64,000 nt of DNA. Source: Bacillota bacterium (GTDB lineage Bacteria; Bacillota; Clostridia; Christensenellales; CAG-138). The position numbers and the translations under genes are program-made. Shown here one piece after another: positions 1-7,352 of this stretch. How positions within the stretch are numbered: the stretch's first letter is position 1; the number at the start of each line of letters is the position of its first letter. The stretch is from positions 38,632 through 102,631 of the forward strand of contig JAEXEN010000030.1 of assembly GCA_023400985.1 (NCBI GenBank), in the 5' to 3' direction. A model generated the notes under the pieces. It was not told the origin of the DNA. It did not search any database and saw only the letters and a list, made by a program, of their open reading frames with translations.

Positions 1-81
1 GTCGGCTTTTTTTATAAGCTCCCGGCCGCGCACGGTGATGAGGTCCTTTGCGCCGCAGCCCGCGCCCACAAAGTGTATCAT
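1..81 (-). CDS. cbiF: Cobalt-precorrin-4 C11-methyltransferase, N-terminal fragment
   Basis: The first 27 codons of a leftward gene run off the window. They read MIHFVGAGCGAKDLITVRGR and onward, which is the conserved start of CbiF/CobM, the SAM-dependent enzyme that methylates C11 in anaerobic cobalamin synthesis. The usual GAGPGAPDL motif appears here as GAGCGAKDL. The start overlaps the cbiD stop as ATGA, so the two are translationally coupled. Only the start is visible, so the rest of the enzyme cannot be judged. Confidence 0.85.
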   Translation of the reverse strand, partial: MIHFVGAGCGAKDLITVRGRELIKKAD

Positions 82-1220
82 TCGTCATCCCTCCATAAGC
101 GCATCAGGTGCTCGGCATTTTCACTCTGCGCCAAAACGCCGCCGAAACCCTCCGCGTTCGTAAAGCAAAGAAAGCCTATCTCTATGCCTTCGGGCACGCG
201 CCGCTTCAAGGTCGCGTCGATGCGCTCGCCGAGTATTTCCATGGTGCTTTTCAAAAGCCCCGCTTTATTTAGGAGCGCAAGCGCCGCGTCCGTCGTGACG
301 CAGGCCATGATCCCCTTCAAAAGCGGAAGCTTTGCGCCCGCCTCCAAAGCGCAGGCAAGAAGCGTTTCCATACGGCCGTCGCCGTTGCCCGAATGCGTGT
401 TCGTCATGCCGATCCCGAGCTTCACAAGCTTGCCGATGTGCCCGATGAGGAAGATTTGCGTTAAGCCAAGCTCCACGGCCGCGTCGATGGCGTCGCCGAT
501 AAAATTCGAGCAGGCGACGTGCGCTTTCATGGAAAGGCCGAGCTTCGTTCCCGCAAAGGTCTCTCCGTAATTGCCGGGCGTAAGAAGTATGGCTTTCGTG
601 CCCGAGGCCGCAAGCTGCCTGAGTTCCAGCCGCACGGTATCGATGAGCGCGGCGTTGCTCATAGGCTCCACGATGCCCGTCGTGCCGATGACGGAGATGC
701 CGTCCATAATCCCCATGCGCGGGTTGAAGGTGCGTTTCGCAAGCTCAATGCCACCCGGCACGGAAATGCTGACGGAAATACCGCCCGTATAGCCAAGCTC
801 CGCGCAGACGCCTTCCACGGCCTCCGCGATCATCCTGCGCGGGATGGAGTTGATGGCCGCTTCTCCCACAGGCTGATCTAGGCCGGGCTTTGTGACGCGC
901 CCCACGCCTTCCCCGCCCGAAATGCGGACGCCTTCGGCGATCCTTTCGACTTTCGCGTAAACGAGAATGCCGTTTGTCACGTCGGGGTCGTCGCCGCTGT
1001 CCTTTTTGACGGAGCAGGAAGCGGAAATTTCGCTTATCATCGCATCGAGCACGTCGAGGGTAAGCAAAACCCCTTTGGGCGTTGGAATCGAAACGGACGA
1101 TACGGGTTTGCCCGTAAGGAGCATAAGGACCGCCGCCTTGGCCGCGGCCGCGGCGCAGGCGCCCGTCGTATAGCCGCAGCGGAGAAGCTGCCCGTCTACA
1201 TTTTTGCGCGATAATTCCAT
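78..1220 (-). CDS. cbiD: Cobalt-precorrin-5B C1-methyltransferase CbiD
   Basis: CbiD methylates C1 and supports ring contraction in the oxygen-independent B12 pathway. The N-terminal motif LRCGYTTGACAAAAAKAA is the family signature, followed by the Gly-rich PGGIELAKRTFNPRMGI region; the length of 380 aa is normal. The ATG at 1220 is preceded by GAAGGGAACCGGT, a good ribosome site. An in-frame ATG at 1235 overlaps the cbiL stop (ATGA) and could also be used. Longer extensions would run far into cbiL and are unlikely. It lies in the leftward operon between cbiL and cbiF. Confidence 0.93.
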   Translation of the reverse strand: MELSRKNVDGQLLRCGYTTGACAAAAAKAAVLMLLTGKPVSSVSIPTPKGVLLTLDVLDAMISEISASCSVKKDSGDDPDVTNGILVYAKVERIAEGVRISGGEGVGRVTKPGLDQPVGEAAINSIPRRMIAEAVEGVCAELGYTGGISVSISVPGGIELAKRTFNPRMGIMDGISVIGTTGIVEPMSNAALIDTVRLELRQLAASGTKAILLTPGNYGETFAGTKLGLSMKAHVACSNFIGDAIDAAVELGLTQIFLIGHIGKLVKLGIGMTNTHSGNGDGRMETLLACALEAGAKLPLLKGIMACVTTDAALALLNKAGLLKSTMEILGERIDATLKRRVPEGIEIGFLCFTNAEGFGGVLAQSENAEHLMRLWRDDE

Positions 1221-1231
1221 ACCGGTTCCCT

Positions 1232-1930
1232 TCATGGGCGTATGAGGATGGTCGTAAAATAGCCGTCCTCGGGCATATCGCATATACTTTCGTGCACGCT
1301 CTGCGAGGGAAGGCCGCAATCCGTCACGGCGGCGGCTTTTTCCGCAAGTCCCTTCTTTGCCGCAAGCGCCTTGATCCGCGCAAGCGTTCGCGCGGGCTTC
1401 ATGACGACCTTGCCGCCGGGCAGGCCGAGCGCCTCCTCAAGGCATTCATAGGAAGCGGGTAAAATGGTGAGCGGCAGGCACATCTCGGTGAGGCTGCGGT
1501 TAAGTACCGCGGCGCATGCGCAAAAGCTCGTTACGCCGGGCACGGTTTCCGTTTCGTAGCCGAGTTTTATGATCCTTTCGGCGATATACGGGAAGGTGCT
1601 GTAGAGCGAGGCGTCGCCAAGGCTGAGCATCCCCACGTTCCTGCCTTTTTCGAGTACGGCGGCGATCCGTTCCGCATGCCGTGCGTGGTTCTCCTTTGTG
1701 GCGCGCGCATCATCGGACATCAGAAAGTCGAGATAGAGGATATCCTTATTGGAAATGTCAACGGCCTGTTCGGCGATATCAAGCGCAAGCGTACGCTCTC
1801 CGTGCGTGCGGGGCACCGCGAGCACCGGGCACAGCTTTATCGTGCGCACAGCCTTAAGCGTCAATAACTCCGGATCGCCCGGGCCTACGCTTATACCGTA
1901 GAGCTTCCCCGGCGCATCAGAAGATAACAT
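1232..1930 (-). CDS. cbiL: Precorrin-2/cobalt-factor II C20-methyltransferase CbiL
   Basis: This is a SAM-dependent tetrapyrrole methylase of 232 aa. It starts with GKLYGISVGPGDPELLTLKA (the family's GxGPGDPELLT motif) and carries GMLSLGDASLYSTFPYI, the GDxxxYST substrate-loop motif specific for C20-methylation in CbiL/CobI. It acts early in corrin ring synthesis. The gene overlaps the end of the upstream 92-codon gene by 14 nt and ends at the cbiD start, so it sits in a tightly packed operon. The riboswitch and terminator at 2244-2404 are the likely controls. Confidence 0.92.
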   Translation of the reverse strand: MLSSDAPGKLYGISVGPGDPELLTLKAVRTIKLCPVLAVPRTHGERTLALDIAEQAVDISNKDILYLDFLMSDDARATKENHARHAERIAAVLEKGRNVGMLSLGDASLYSTFPYIAERIIKLGYETETVPGVTSFCACAAVLNRSLTEMCLPLTILPASYECLEEALGLPGGKVVMKPARTLARIKALAAKKGLAEKAAAVTDCGLPSQSVHESICDMPEDGYFTTILIRP

Positions 1931-2195
1931 AGCATTCGCTCATTTCTCCCATAAAAATCCAGACGTTTTCACCCATTTCGATATGCTCGTTAAAGACGAG
2001 ATCCGGGATGAAAAGCTTGACGGTCGTGCGTTTTTTGCCGCGCAGCATGATCCCTTCCTTTGCAGGCGCTTCGCGAAGGGCCTCCACGGCGGCGGTCAGG
2101 TTCTCGATTCCCATCGTCTTTTCCAGTTCCGGCAGCCCGTTTTTCGAATCGAGATACACGAGGTTATCCGGGTTTTTGAACCAATTGATGTTCAT
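1917..2195 (-). CDS. Hypothetical 92-aa protein at the head of the cbi operon
   Basis: The protein begins MNINWFKNPDNLVYLDSKNG and is small, soluble-looking and mildly acidic, with no membrane segment or metal-binding cluster. The ATG at 2195 follows AAAAGGGAGGTTTCC, an excellent ribosome site; the longer in-frame start has none. It overlaps cbiL by 14 nt, so it is the first gene of the B12 operon and presumably co-regulated. I do not recognise the family. Its position suggests a role in corrinoid synthesis or its control, but that is inference. Confidence 0.75.
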   Translation of the reverse strand: MNINWFKNPDNLVYLDSKNGLPELEKTMGIENLTAAVEALREAPAKEGIMLRGKKRTTVKLFIPDLVFNEHIEMGENVWIFMGEMSECYVIF

Positions 2196-2243
2196 GGAAA
2201 CCTCCCTTTTATTGAAAATCAAATGCCGTCGATCTGCGCATGC

Positions 2244-2271
2244 AAAAAAACCTCCGGCTTTGGGCCGAAGG
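2244..2271 (-). terminator. Intrinsic terminator in the cbi operon leader
   Basis: On the minus strand an 8-bp GC-rich stem (CCTTCGGC / GCCGGAGG, one G-U pair) with a 5-nt loop is followed by seven T residues. It lies between the riboswitch-like leader and the first gene. This is the expected position for an attenuator that stops the operon when cobalamin is bound. Confidence 0.8.
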
Positions 2272-2289
2272 CTGATTCAAGAAAAGACG

Positions 2290-2404
2290 GATTCCATCTT
2301 AAACCATATCCTTCGGTGTCCGCAAAGGAATATGAAACATGGCGATCCGGCTGTGACGGTAACGTACTTGCGAGGGAATTCCACCCTGCTTCTCCACTAA
2401 GTTA
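2290..2404 (-). promoter_or_regulatory. Cobalamin riboswitch-like leader of the cbi operon (variant)
   Basis: Downstream of the leftward promoter the RNA contains GAAGCAGGGTGGAATTCCCT and then CGCAAGTACGTTACCGTCA. These parallel the cobalamin riboswitch core (GGGAA, GGTGAAAATCC, CGC, CCGCCACTGT). The 3' GAAGCC..GAAGACCTGCC box is poorly conserved (AAGATGGAATCCGTC), so this would be a variant or compact form. The terminator and the cbi genes that follow support the call. Confidence 0.6.
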
Positions 2405-2411
2405 TAGCCTT

Positions 2412-2441
2412 ATCTTACCGCCGTTCCATAAGCCTTGTCAA
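2412..2441 (-). promoter_or_regulatory. Promoter of the cbi operon
   Basis: On the minus strand TTGACA (2441-2436) and TAAGAT (2417-2412) are separated by 18 bp. This predicts transcription start near 2405, directly at the 5' end of the riboswitch-like leader. Confidence 0.7.
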
Positions 2442-2444
2442 GGT

Positions 2445-2492
2445 AAGCACACCAAGCCTATCCGACCCCGGTCGGATAGGCTTGGTGTGCTT
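2445..2492. repeat. Perfect 23-bp inverted repeat between divergent B12-regulated promoters
   Basis: Two perfectly complementary 23-nt arms (left arm beginning AAGCACACCAAGCCTATCCG) are separated by only 2 nt. The palindrome lies between the leftward -35 box (ending at 2441) and the rightward -35 box (starting at 2512). There is no T-run on either side, so it is not a classical terminator. Confidence 0.9.
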
Positions 2493-2511
2493 CAGTACCC
2501 GCCTTATATAC

Positions 2512-2541
2512 TTGACACTTTTAAGCTTACGGTGATATGCT
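2512..2541 (+). promoter_or_regulatory. Promoter of the cbiK-importer operon
   Basis: TTGACA (2512-2517) and TATGCT (2536-2541) are spaced by 18 bp, with predicted start near 2548. A cobalamin riboswitch follows at once. Confidence 0.7.
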
Positions 2542-2559
2542 TTGCATGAAAAATGAATA

Positions 2560-2722
2560 TCGGGAGCAGGTCATGGAAGCCGGGTGGAAATCCCGCGCAA
2601 GGCCGTTGCTGTAATTCGCCTTAAGGTTTTCGGGCATATGTCACTGGAGCGATCCGGGAAGGCGTCCGAAAACGGCGTCCCCATTTCGGGGCGCGGACGA
2701 TAAGCCAGAATACTTGCCTGTA
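2560..2722 (+). promoter_or_regulatory. Cobalamin riboswitch upstream of cbiK
   Basis: The leader contains GAAGCCGGGTGGAAATCCCG, then CGCAAGGCCGTTGCTGTAA, and ends with GATAAGCCAGAATACTTGCC. The last matches the conserved 3' box AAGCCAGAAGACCTGCC of the B12 element. The 5' AGCAGGT can pair with the 3' ACTTGCCT to close P1. It precedes the secreted cobaltochelatase and importer genes, indicating repression by cobalamin. Confidence 0.88.
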
Positions 2723-2932
2723 TCCTTGCCGCGTTTGCGGCGTATTCGGCTCTGCGGACCTCCGGAGCAGCGGATATCGGCGAGATCGGCTTTTGACGTA
2801 TCTTCCGTATTTGTTGTGTCTTTCGTATGCCCGTTCGCATTGCTGAATGCGAGCGGGTTTTTGTATTGTCCGCTCACGCGCGGTTCCCGTGTGGGCGATG
2901 ACAAATAAATAAACACGGAGGAAAAACATCAT

Positions 2933-4105
2933 ATGAAACACCTCAAAAGTATCCTTGCCCTCGTTTTGGCGCTCGCGTTTATAATACCCGTTGCGGCGGG
3001 CTGCGGCGCGCAGCCCGATTCCACGGAGCCTGCAACCGACCAGGAGGCCGCGGACAACGTGGCGGCGCTGATCGACGCCATCTATGTCCAGGAACGCACC
3101 GATGAAACAGATGCGCAGTGTGCGGCGGCGAAGGAAGCCTGGGATGCTCTGACGGACGCTCAGAAAGAGCTGGTCGCCGGCGAATTTGCCGACCCGGATT
3201 ATTTCGGCAGAGATACCGGCGACGCCTCTAAAGATGATCCTCTCAATGGAGACGGCATCGGCGAGAACGAACTGCTGGTCGTGAGCTTCGGCACTTCGTT
3301 TAACTCTAGCCGCGTTACGGACATCGGCGGCATCGAAAAGGCGTTGCAGGCAGCTTATCCGAATTGGTCGGTGAGAAGAGCCTTTACCGCTCAGATCATC
3401 ATCAACCACATTCAGGCCCGTGACGGTGAGAAGATTGATAACGTGCGGCAGGCTCTGGAGCGCGCGGTCGCCAACGGCGTCAAGAACCTCGTGATACAGC
3501 CCACCCATTTGATGCACGGCGCGGAGTATGACGAGTTGATCGCGGCGCTGGATGAATATCGGGATAAACTTGAATCCGTCGCGGTTTCCGAGCCGTTGCT
3601 GGGCGAGGTTGGGACCGATGCAACGGTCGTCAACGCGGACAAGAAAAGCGTTGCCGTGGCCATCACGGCTGAGGCGGTGACCGCGTCCGGGTATGAAAGC
3701 CTGGAAGCTGCCGCGGCGGACGGCGTCGCGTTCGTATTCATGGGACACGGCACCTCTCACACGGCCAAAGTGAGCTACAGTCAGATGCAGGCGCAAATGC
3801 AGGCACTGGCCTATGGTAATGTGTTCATCGGCACCGTGGAAGGCGAGCCTGAGGATACCGCGTGTGAAGCAGTGATCGAGGCGGTCCGCGCGGCCGGCTT
3901 TACGAAGGTGATCCTCCGCCCGCTGATGGTGGTAGCCGGCGACCATGCCAACAATGATATGGCCGGCGACGACGCCGACTCCTGGAAGAGCCAGTTCACC
4001 GCTTCCAAATATTTTGAAAGCATCGATTGCCAGATCGCGGGTCTCGGCGGGATAGCCGGCATCCAGCAGATTTATGTCGCGCACGCCGCGGCAGTCATCA
4101 AATAA
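2933..4105 (+). CDS. cbiK: Secreted lipoprotein sirohydrochlorin cobaltochelatase (CbiK type)
   Basis: CbiK-type chelatases insert Co2+ (or Fe2+) into sirohydrochlorin. Residues 1-24 form a lipoprotein signal ending AAGC, so this one is exported. Residues about 40-90 (ALIDAI...AAKEAWDALTDAQKELVAG) resemble the small helical repeats of Gram-positive surface proteins. The chelatase domain runs from about 112 (LLVVSFGTSF) and carries THLMHG (H192, H195), GHGTSH (H272) and GDHANND (H338), covering the family's metal-binding histidines. At 390 aa it is longer than cytosolic CbiK (about 265). It heads a B12-riboswitch operon with surface proteins and an importer, suggesting corrinoid or tetrapyrrole handling outside the cell. 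Confidence 0.85.
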   Translation: MKHLKSILALVLALAFIIPVAAGCGAQPDSTEPATDQEAADNVAALIDAIYVQERTDETDAQCAAAKEAWDALTDAQKELVAGEFADPDYFGRDTGDASKDDPLNGDGIGENELLVVSFGTSFNSSRVTDIGGIEKALQAAYPNWSVRRAFTAQIIINHIQARDGEKIDNVRQALERAVANGVKNLVIQPTHLMHGAEYDELIAALDEYRDKLESVAVSEPLLGEVGTDATVVNADKKSVAVAITAEAVTASGYESLEAAAADGVAFVFMGHGTSHTAKVSYSQMQAQMQALAYGNVFIGTVEGEPEDTACEAVIEAVRAAGFTKVILRPLMVVAGDHANNDMAGDDADSWKSQFTASKYFESIDCQIAGLGGIAGIQQIYVAHAAAVIK

Positions 4106-4115
4106 GGAAAAGCAT

Positions 4116-4580
4116 ATGAAACAAAAACTAGTCATTCTGCTGTTTGTCGCCATGGCGATTGCGGCCTTGACCGGCTGCGGAAACTCGAACGGGGAAGCTG
4201 CGGTCGCGGGGCTTGCCGACGGCGTTTACAGCGCGGATTTTATCACTGACAGCAGTATGTTCCATGTGAGTGAAGCCAATAACGGCAAGGGCGTTCTGAC
4301 AGTGGAGGGCGGAAAGATGACCCTTCACGTCAGCCTGGCGTCAAAGAACATCCTCAACCTGTTTGTCGGGACCGCGGAAGCCGCAAAGGAGGATGGAGCC
4401 GCGCTGCTAGAGCCTACCATAGACAGCGTCACCTACAGCGACGGGGCAACAGAGGAAGTGTACGGTTTCGATATTCCGGTCCCTGCTATTGACGAAGAGT
4501 TCGCCGTGGCGCTTGTGGGGACAAAAGGCACGTGGTACGACCATACGGTCTCGGTATCCAATCCCGTTCCGGCCAAATAG
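4116..4580 (+). CDS. Lipoprotein with a NEAT-like beta-sandwich domain
   Basis: This 154-aa protein has a signal peptide and a lipobox ending LTGC. The mature part reads DGVYSADF...GKGVLTVEGGKMTLHVSL...EEVYGFDIPVP...GTWYDHTVSV, the strand pattern and closing YDH/YD motif of NEAT/iron-transport-associated domains, which bind haem or related tetrapyrroles at Gram-positive surfaces. Sequence similarity to classic NEAT domains is weak, so the call rests on pattern and context. The ATG at 4116 follows AAGGAAAAGC. It lies 10 nt after cbiK, in the same operon. Confidence 0.6.
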   Translation: MKQKLVILLFVAMAIAALTGCGNSNGEAAVAGLADGVYSADFITDSSMFHVSEANNGKGVLTVEGGKMTLHVSLASKNILNLFVGTAEAAKEDGAALLEPTIDSVTYSDGATEEVYGFDIPVPAIDEEFAVALVGTKGTWYDHTVSVSNPVPAK

Positions 4581-4657
4581 CACAAAGGCTTGATAAATTC
4601 TGTACGCGCGGCAGAATGCCGCGCGTACAGAATCGGCGTATTTAAAGAGGTGCCTTT

Positions 4658-5161
4658 ATGAAAAGGTTTCTGGTCTTCCCGTTTATCTTGCTGCTTCTGG
4701 CGCTCTCCACCTGCGCTTTGGCGGATGGTACGCCGCAGGACGGGCAATACACCGTGGAGGTTACGCTCTCCGGCGGTTCCGGCCGGGCCGGCGTTGCTTC
4801 GCCCGCAAAATTGATGGTTCAAAACGGCGTTGCCACAGCTACGGTGGTATGGTCGAGCCCCTATTACGAGTACATGCTCGTAAACGGCGAGACCTATTAC
4901 CCCGTGCAGGAGGAGGGCAACTCCACCTTTGAGATCCCCGTAACGTTGGATGCGGATATTCCCTTTTCCGCGCAGACGGTCGCCATGAGCGAGCCGCATG
5001 TGATCGAATACAACTTAAGGTTCGACTCCGCAACTTTAAAACCGCTTAACGGCGGTTCAACGGCAGGTATTCTTGTTTGGCTTCTTCCCGTTCTCGTTCT
5101 TGCGCTTGCGGGTGCGGCTTTCTTTATAGCGCAACACGGGAAGCCCGCAAAAAAAGGATGA
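4658..5161 (+). CDS. Membrane-anchored NEAT-like surface protein
   Basis: The 167-aa protein has a signal peptide (residues 1-22), a domain with DGQYTVEVTLSGGSGRAGVA, AKLMVQNGVATATVVW and HVIEYNLRFD, and a C-terminal membrane segment (about 139-160) with a KPAKKG tail. Domain order and the final Y-x-L-R-F strand match NEAT domains more clearly than in the preceding gene. The C-terminal helix would hold it on the outer face of the membrane. Together with the preceding lipoprotein it could pass a tetrapyrrole or corrinoid to the binding protein that follows. Ligand is not known. Confidence 0.65.
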   Translation: MKRFLVFPFILLLLALSTCALADGTPQDGQYTVEVTLSGGSGRAGVASPAKLMVQNGVATATVVWSSPYYEYMLVNGETYYPVQEEGNSTFEIPVTLDADIPFSAQTVAMSEPHVIEYNLRFDSATLKPLNGGSTAGILVWLLPVLVLALAGAAFFIAQHGKPAKKG

Positions 5162-5166
5162 CTTCC

Positions 5167-6312
5167 ATGAACGCAAAGCGTTTTTTGTCCCTCATGCTCT
5201 GCTGCATGCTTCTGATTTCCATGGCGGGCTGTGCCGAAAGCACGGGGAGCGATCATAGGGATTTAGGCAACGGCTGGCAGATCGAGCGCAGTATGGCGCT
5301 TCAATACGCCACGCAGTTTTCCGTGGACTATTACGCGGGCGGCTATAAACTCATTTGCCCAGGTGACGGCAGCCGGTTTCTGACCGTGCCGGAGGGTGCA
5401 ACTGTGCCTTCGGGTATCGATGCGGACATCACGGTGCTGCGTCAGCCAATCAAAGATATTTACCTCGTCGCCACCTCGGCCATGTGCCTGTTCGACGCGC
5501 TTCAATCGCTCGATACGATCCGCCTTTCCGGAACCAAAGAGGAGGATTGGTACAGCGTTAACGCCCGCGCGGCCATGGGGGAAGGCAGCATCCTTTACGC
5601 GGGCAAATACAGCGAGCCCGATTACGAGCTTATTCTATCGAGCGGCTGTTCGCTTTCGGTACAATCCACCATGATCTCCCACGCACCGGAGGTCAAGGAA
5701 AAGCTCGAGGATTTGGGCATCCCCGTGCTGGTCGATCAATCGAGCCTTGAAAAGCACCCCCTGGGCAGGACGGAATGGATCAAGCTCTACGCCGCGCTTC
5801 TCGATAAGGAAAGCGAAGCCGAAAGCCTTTTTGACGCGCAGGCCGATTTTCTGAATGCGGCCGCAAGCAAGGAGAACACGGGCAAAACCGTAGCGTTTTT
5901 CTACATCAGCACGTCGGGCTACGCCGTGGCGCGAAAAAGCGGCGACTATGTGACGAAGATGATCGAGCTTGCGGGCGGCAACTATATTTTCAGCGACCTT
6001 GGCGACCCCGAGACGGCAACCTCCACGGTCACGCTCGAAATGGAAAAATTCTATGCGACCGCCAAGGATGCGGATTTCATCATCTACAACAGCACCATCG
6101 GCGGCGAGCTAAAAAGCCTTGACGAATTGATCGCAAAAAACGAGCTTTTAAAGGATTTCAAGGCGGTACAAAACGGCAACGTCTGGTGTACGGACAAAAA
6201 CCTGTTCCAGGAGACAACGCAGCTCGGGAAAATGATTTTGGACATCAACCGCATGCTTACAAGCGACGACCCCGAGCTTACAAGGCTCGATTTTCTGTAT
6301 AAACTTCAATAA
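5167..6312 (+). CDS. ABC importer substrate-binding lipoprotein (BtuF/FecB-like)
   Basis: About 381 aa, with a lipobox ending SMAGC. Two lobes joined by a long helix are suggested by DIYLVATSAMCLFDAL, LEDLGIPVLVD and the C-terminal KDADFIIYNSTIGGELKSLD and VWCTDKNLFQETTQLG segments, as in TroA-fold class III binding proteins for siderophores, haem and cobalamin. The start at 5167 uses AAGGA 8 nt upstream; an ATG at 5158 overlaps the previous stop (ATGA) and is an alternative. A FecCD permease and ATPase follow, and the B12 riboswitch points to corrinoid import. Confidence 0.8.
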   Translation: MNAKRFLSLMLCCMLLISMAGCAESTGSDHRDLGNGWQIERSMALQYATQFSVDYYAGGYKLICPGDGSRFLTVPEGATVPSGIDADITVLRQPIKDIYLVATSAMCLFDALQSLDTIRLSGTKEEDWYSVNARAAMGEGSILYAGKYSEPDYELILSSGCSLSVQSTMISHAPEVKEKLEDLGIPVLVDQSSLEKHPLGRTEWIKLYAALLDKESEAESLFDAQADFLNAAASKENTGKTVAFFYISTSGYAVARKSGDYVTKMIELAGGNYIFSDLGDPETATSTVTLEMEKFYATAKDADFIIYNSTIGGELKSLDELIAKNELLKDFKAVQNGNVWCTDKNLFQETTQLGKMILDINRMLTSDDPELTRLDFLYKLQ

Positions 6313-6325
6313 AGAAGGGTACTGC

Positions 6326-7351
6326 ATGGAGAGCACAGAAAAAAAGCGGTATGTGCGGTTTTGGATCGTTTTGTTTGCGCTGCTCGCCGCGCTTTTTATT
6401 TTCGTATGCCTCAACGTGATGTTCGGCAGCGTACAGGCGTCCGTTTCGGATACCCTTCATATCCTGTTCGGACACGGCGGGGACGACACGCTCTACAGCG
6501 TTGTTTGGAAAATACGGCTCCCGCGCATGCTCGCGGGCGCCCTTTTGGGCGGCGCGCTCGCGCTTTCGGGCTTTTTGCTGCAAACGTTTTTCAACAACCC
6601 CATCGCGGGGCCGTATGTGCTTGGCATTTCCTCGGGCGCAAAGCTTACGGTTGCCCTCGTGATGGTAATGGCGCTTGGCGCAAACAAAAGCGTCGGCTCC
6701 GTGGCGCTCATCGGCGCAGCCTTTGCGGGCGCGCTGATCTCCACGGGTTTTGTGCTTTTGATCTCACAAAAAATACGCCGCTCGTCCATGCTTATCGTCA
6801 GCGGCGTGATGCTCGGCTACATCTTTTCCGCCATTACGGATTTTATTGTTACATTTGCGGACGACGCGAGCATCGTGAACCTGCACAACTGGTCACGCGG
6901 CAGCTTTTCGGGCATTTCGTGGGACGACGTATATGTGATGGCCGCGGTCGTTCTTCTCACCTCGCTTCTCGTATTCTTCCTGTCAAAGCCCATCGGCGCG
7001 TATCAGCTCGGCGAAAGCTACGCAAAGAGCATGGGGGTGAACGTAAAAGCGTTCCGCGTGACGCTGGTATTGCTTTCAAGCGTGCTTTCCGCCTGCGTGA
7101 CCGCCTTTGCAGGGCCGATCTCCTTTGTGGGCATCGCCGTGCCGCACCTTACGAAAGCGCTTTTAAAGTCCTCGCGCCCGCTCCTTGTGATACCCGTCTG
7201 CTTCTTAGGCGGCGCTATTTTCTGCCTCGGCTGCGACCTCATCGCGCGGACCCTGTTTTCCCCGCTGGAGCTTAGCATCAGCTCCGTGACCGCGGTGTTC
7301 GGCGCGCCCGTCGTCATCGCCGTGATGCTCAAAAAGCGAGCGAGGGATTGA
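6326..7351 (+). CDS. FecCD/BtuC-family importer permease
   Basis: A 341-aa, highly hydrophobic protein with the pattern of about ten transmembrane helices. Family motifs are visible: KIRLPRMLAGALLGGALALSG near residue 55, NNPIAGPYVLGISSGAKL near 90, and GPISFVGIAVPHLTK near 265. It is the membrane subunit of a type II importer and ends 1 nt before the ATPase gene. The substrate is inferred to be a corrinoid because of the riboswitch and CbiK; haem or a siderophore cannot be excluded from this gene alone. Confidence 0.88.
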   Translation: MESTEKKRYVRFWIVLFALLAALFIFVCLNVMFGSVQASVSDTLHILFGHGGDDTLYSVVWKIRLPRMLAGALLGGALALSGFLLQTFFNNPIAGPYVLGISSGAKLTVALVMVMALGANKSVGSVALIGAAFAGALISTGFVLLISQKIRRSSMLIVSGVMLGYIFSAITDFIVTFADDASIVNLHNWSRGSFSGISWDDVYVMAAVVLLTSLLVFFLSKPIGAYQLGESYAKSMGVNVKAFRVTLVLLSSVLSACVTAFAGPISFVGIAVPHLTKALLKSSRPLLVIPVCFLGGAIFCLGCDLIARTLFSPLELSISSVTAVFGAPVVIAVMLKKRARD

Positions 7352-7352
7352 T

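Noticed and set aside
2621..4153. Leftward open reading frame of about 510 codons across cbiK
   Set aside because: It mirrors cbiK and runs through the riboswitch; no domain or start site supports it.
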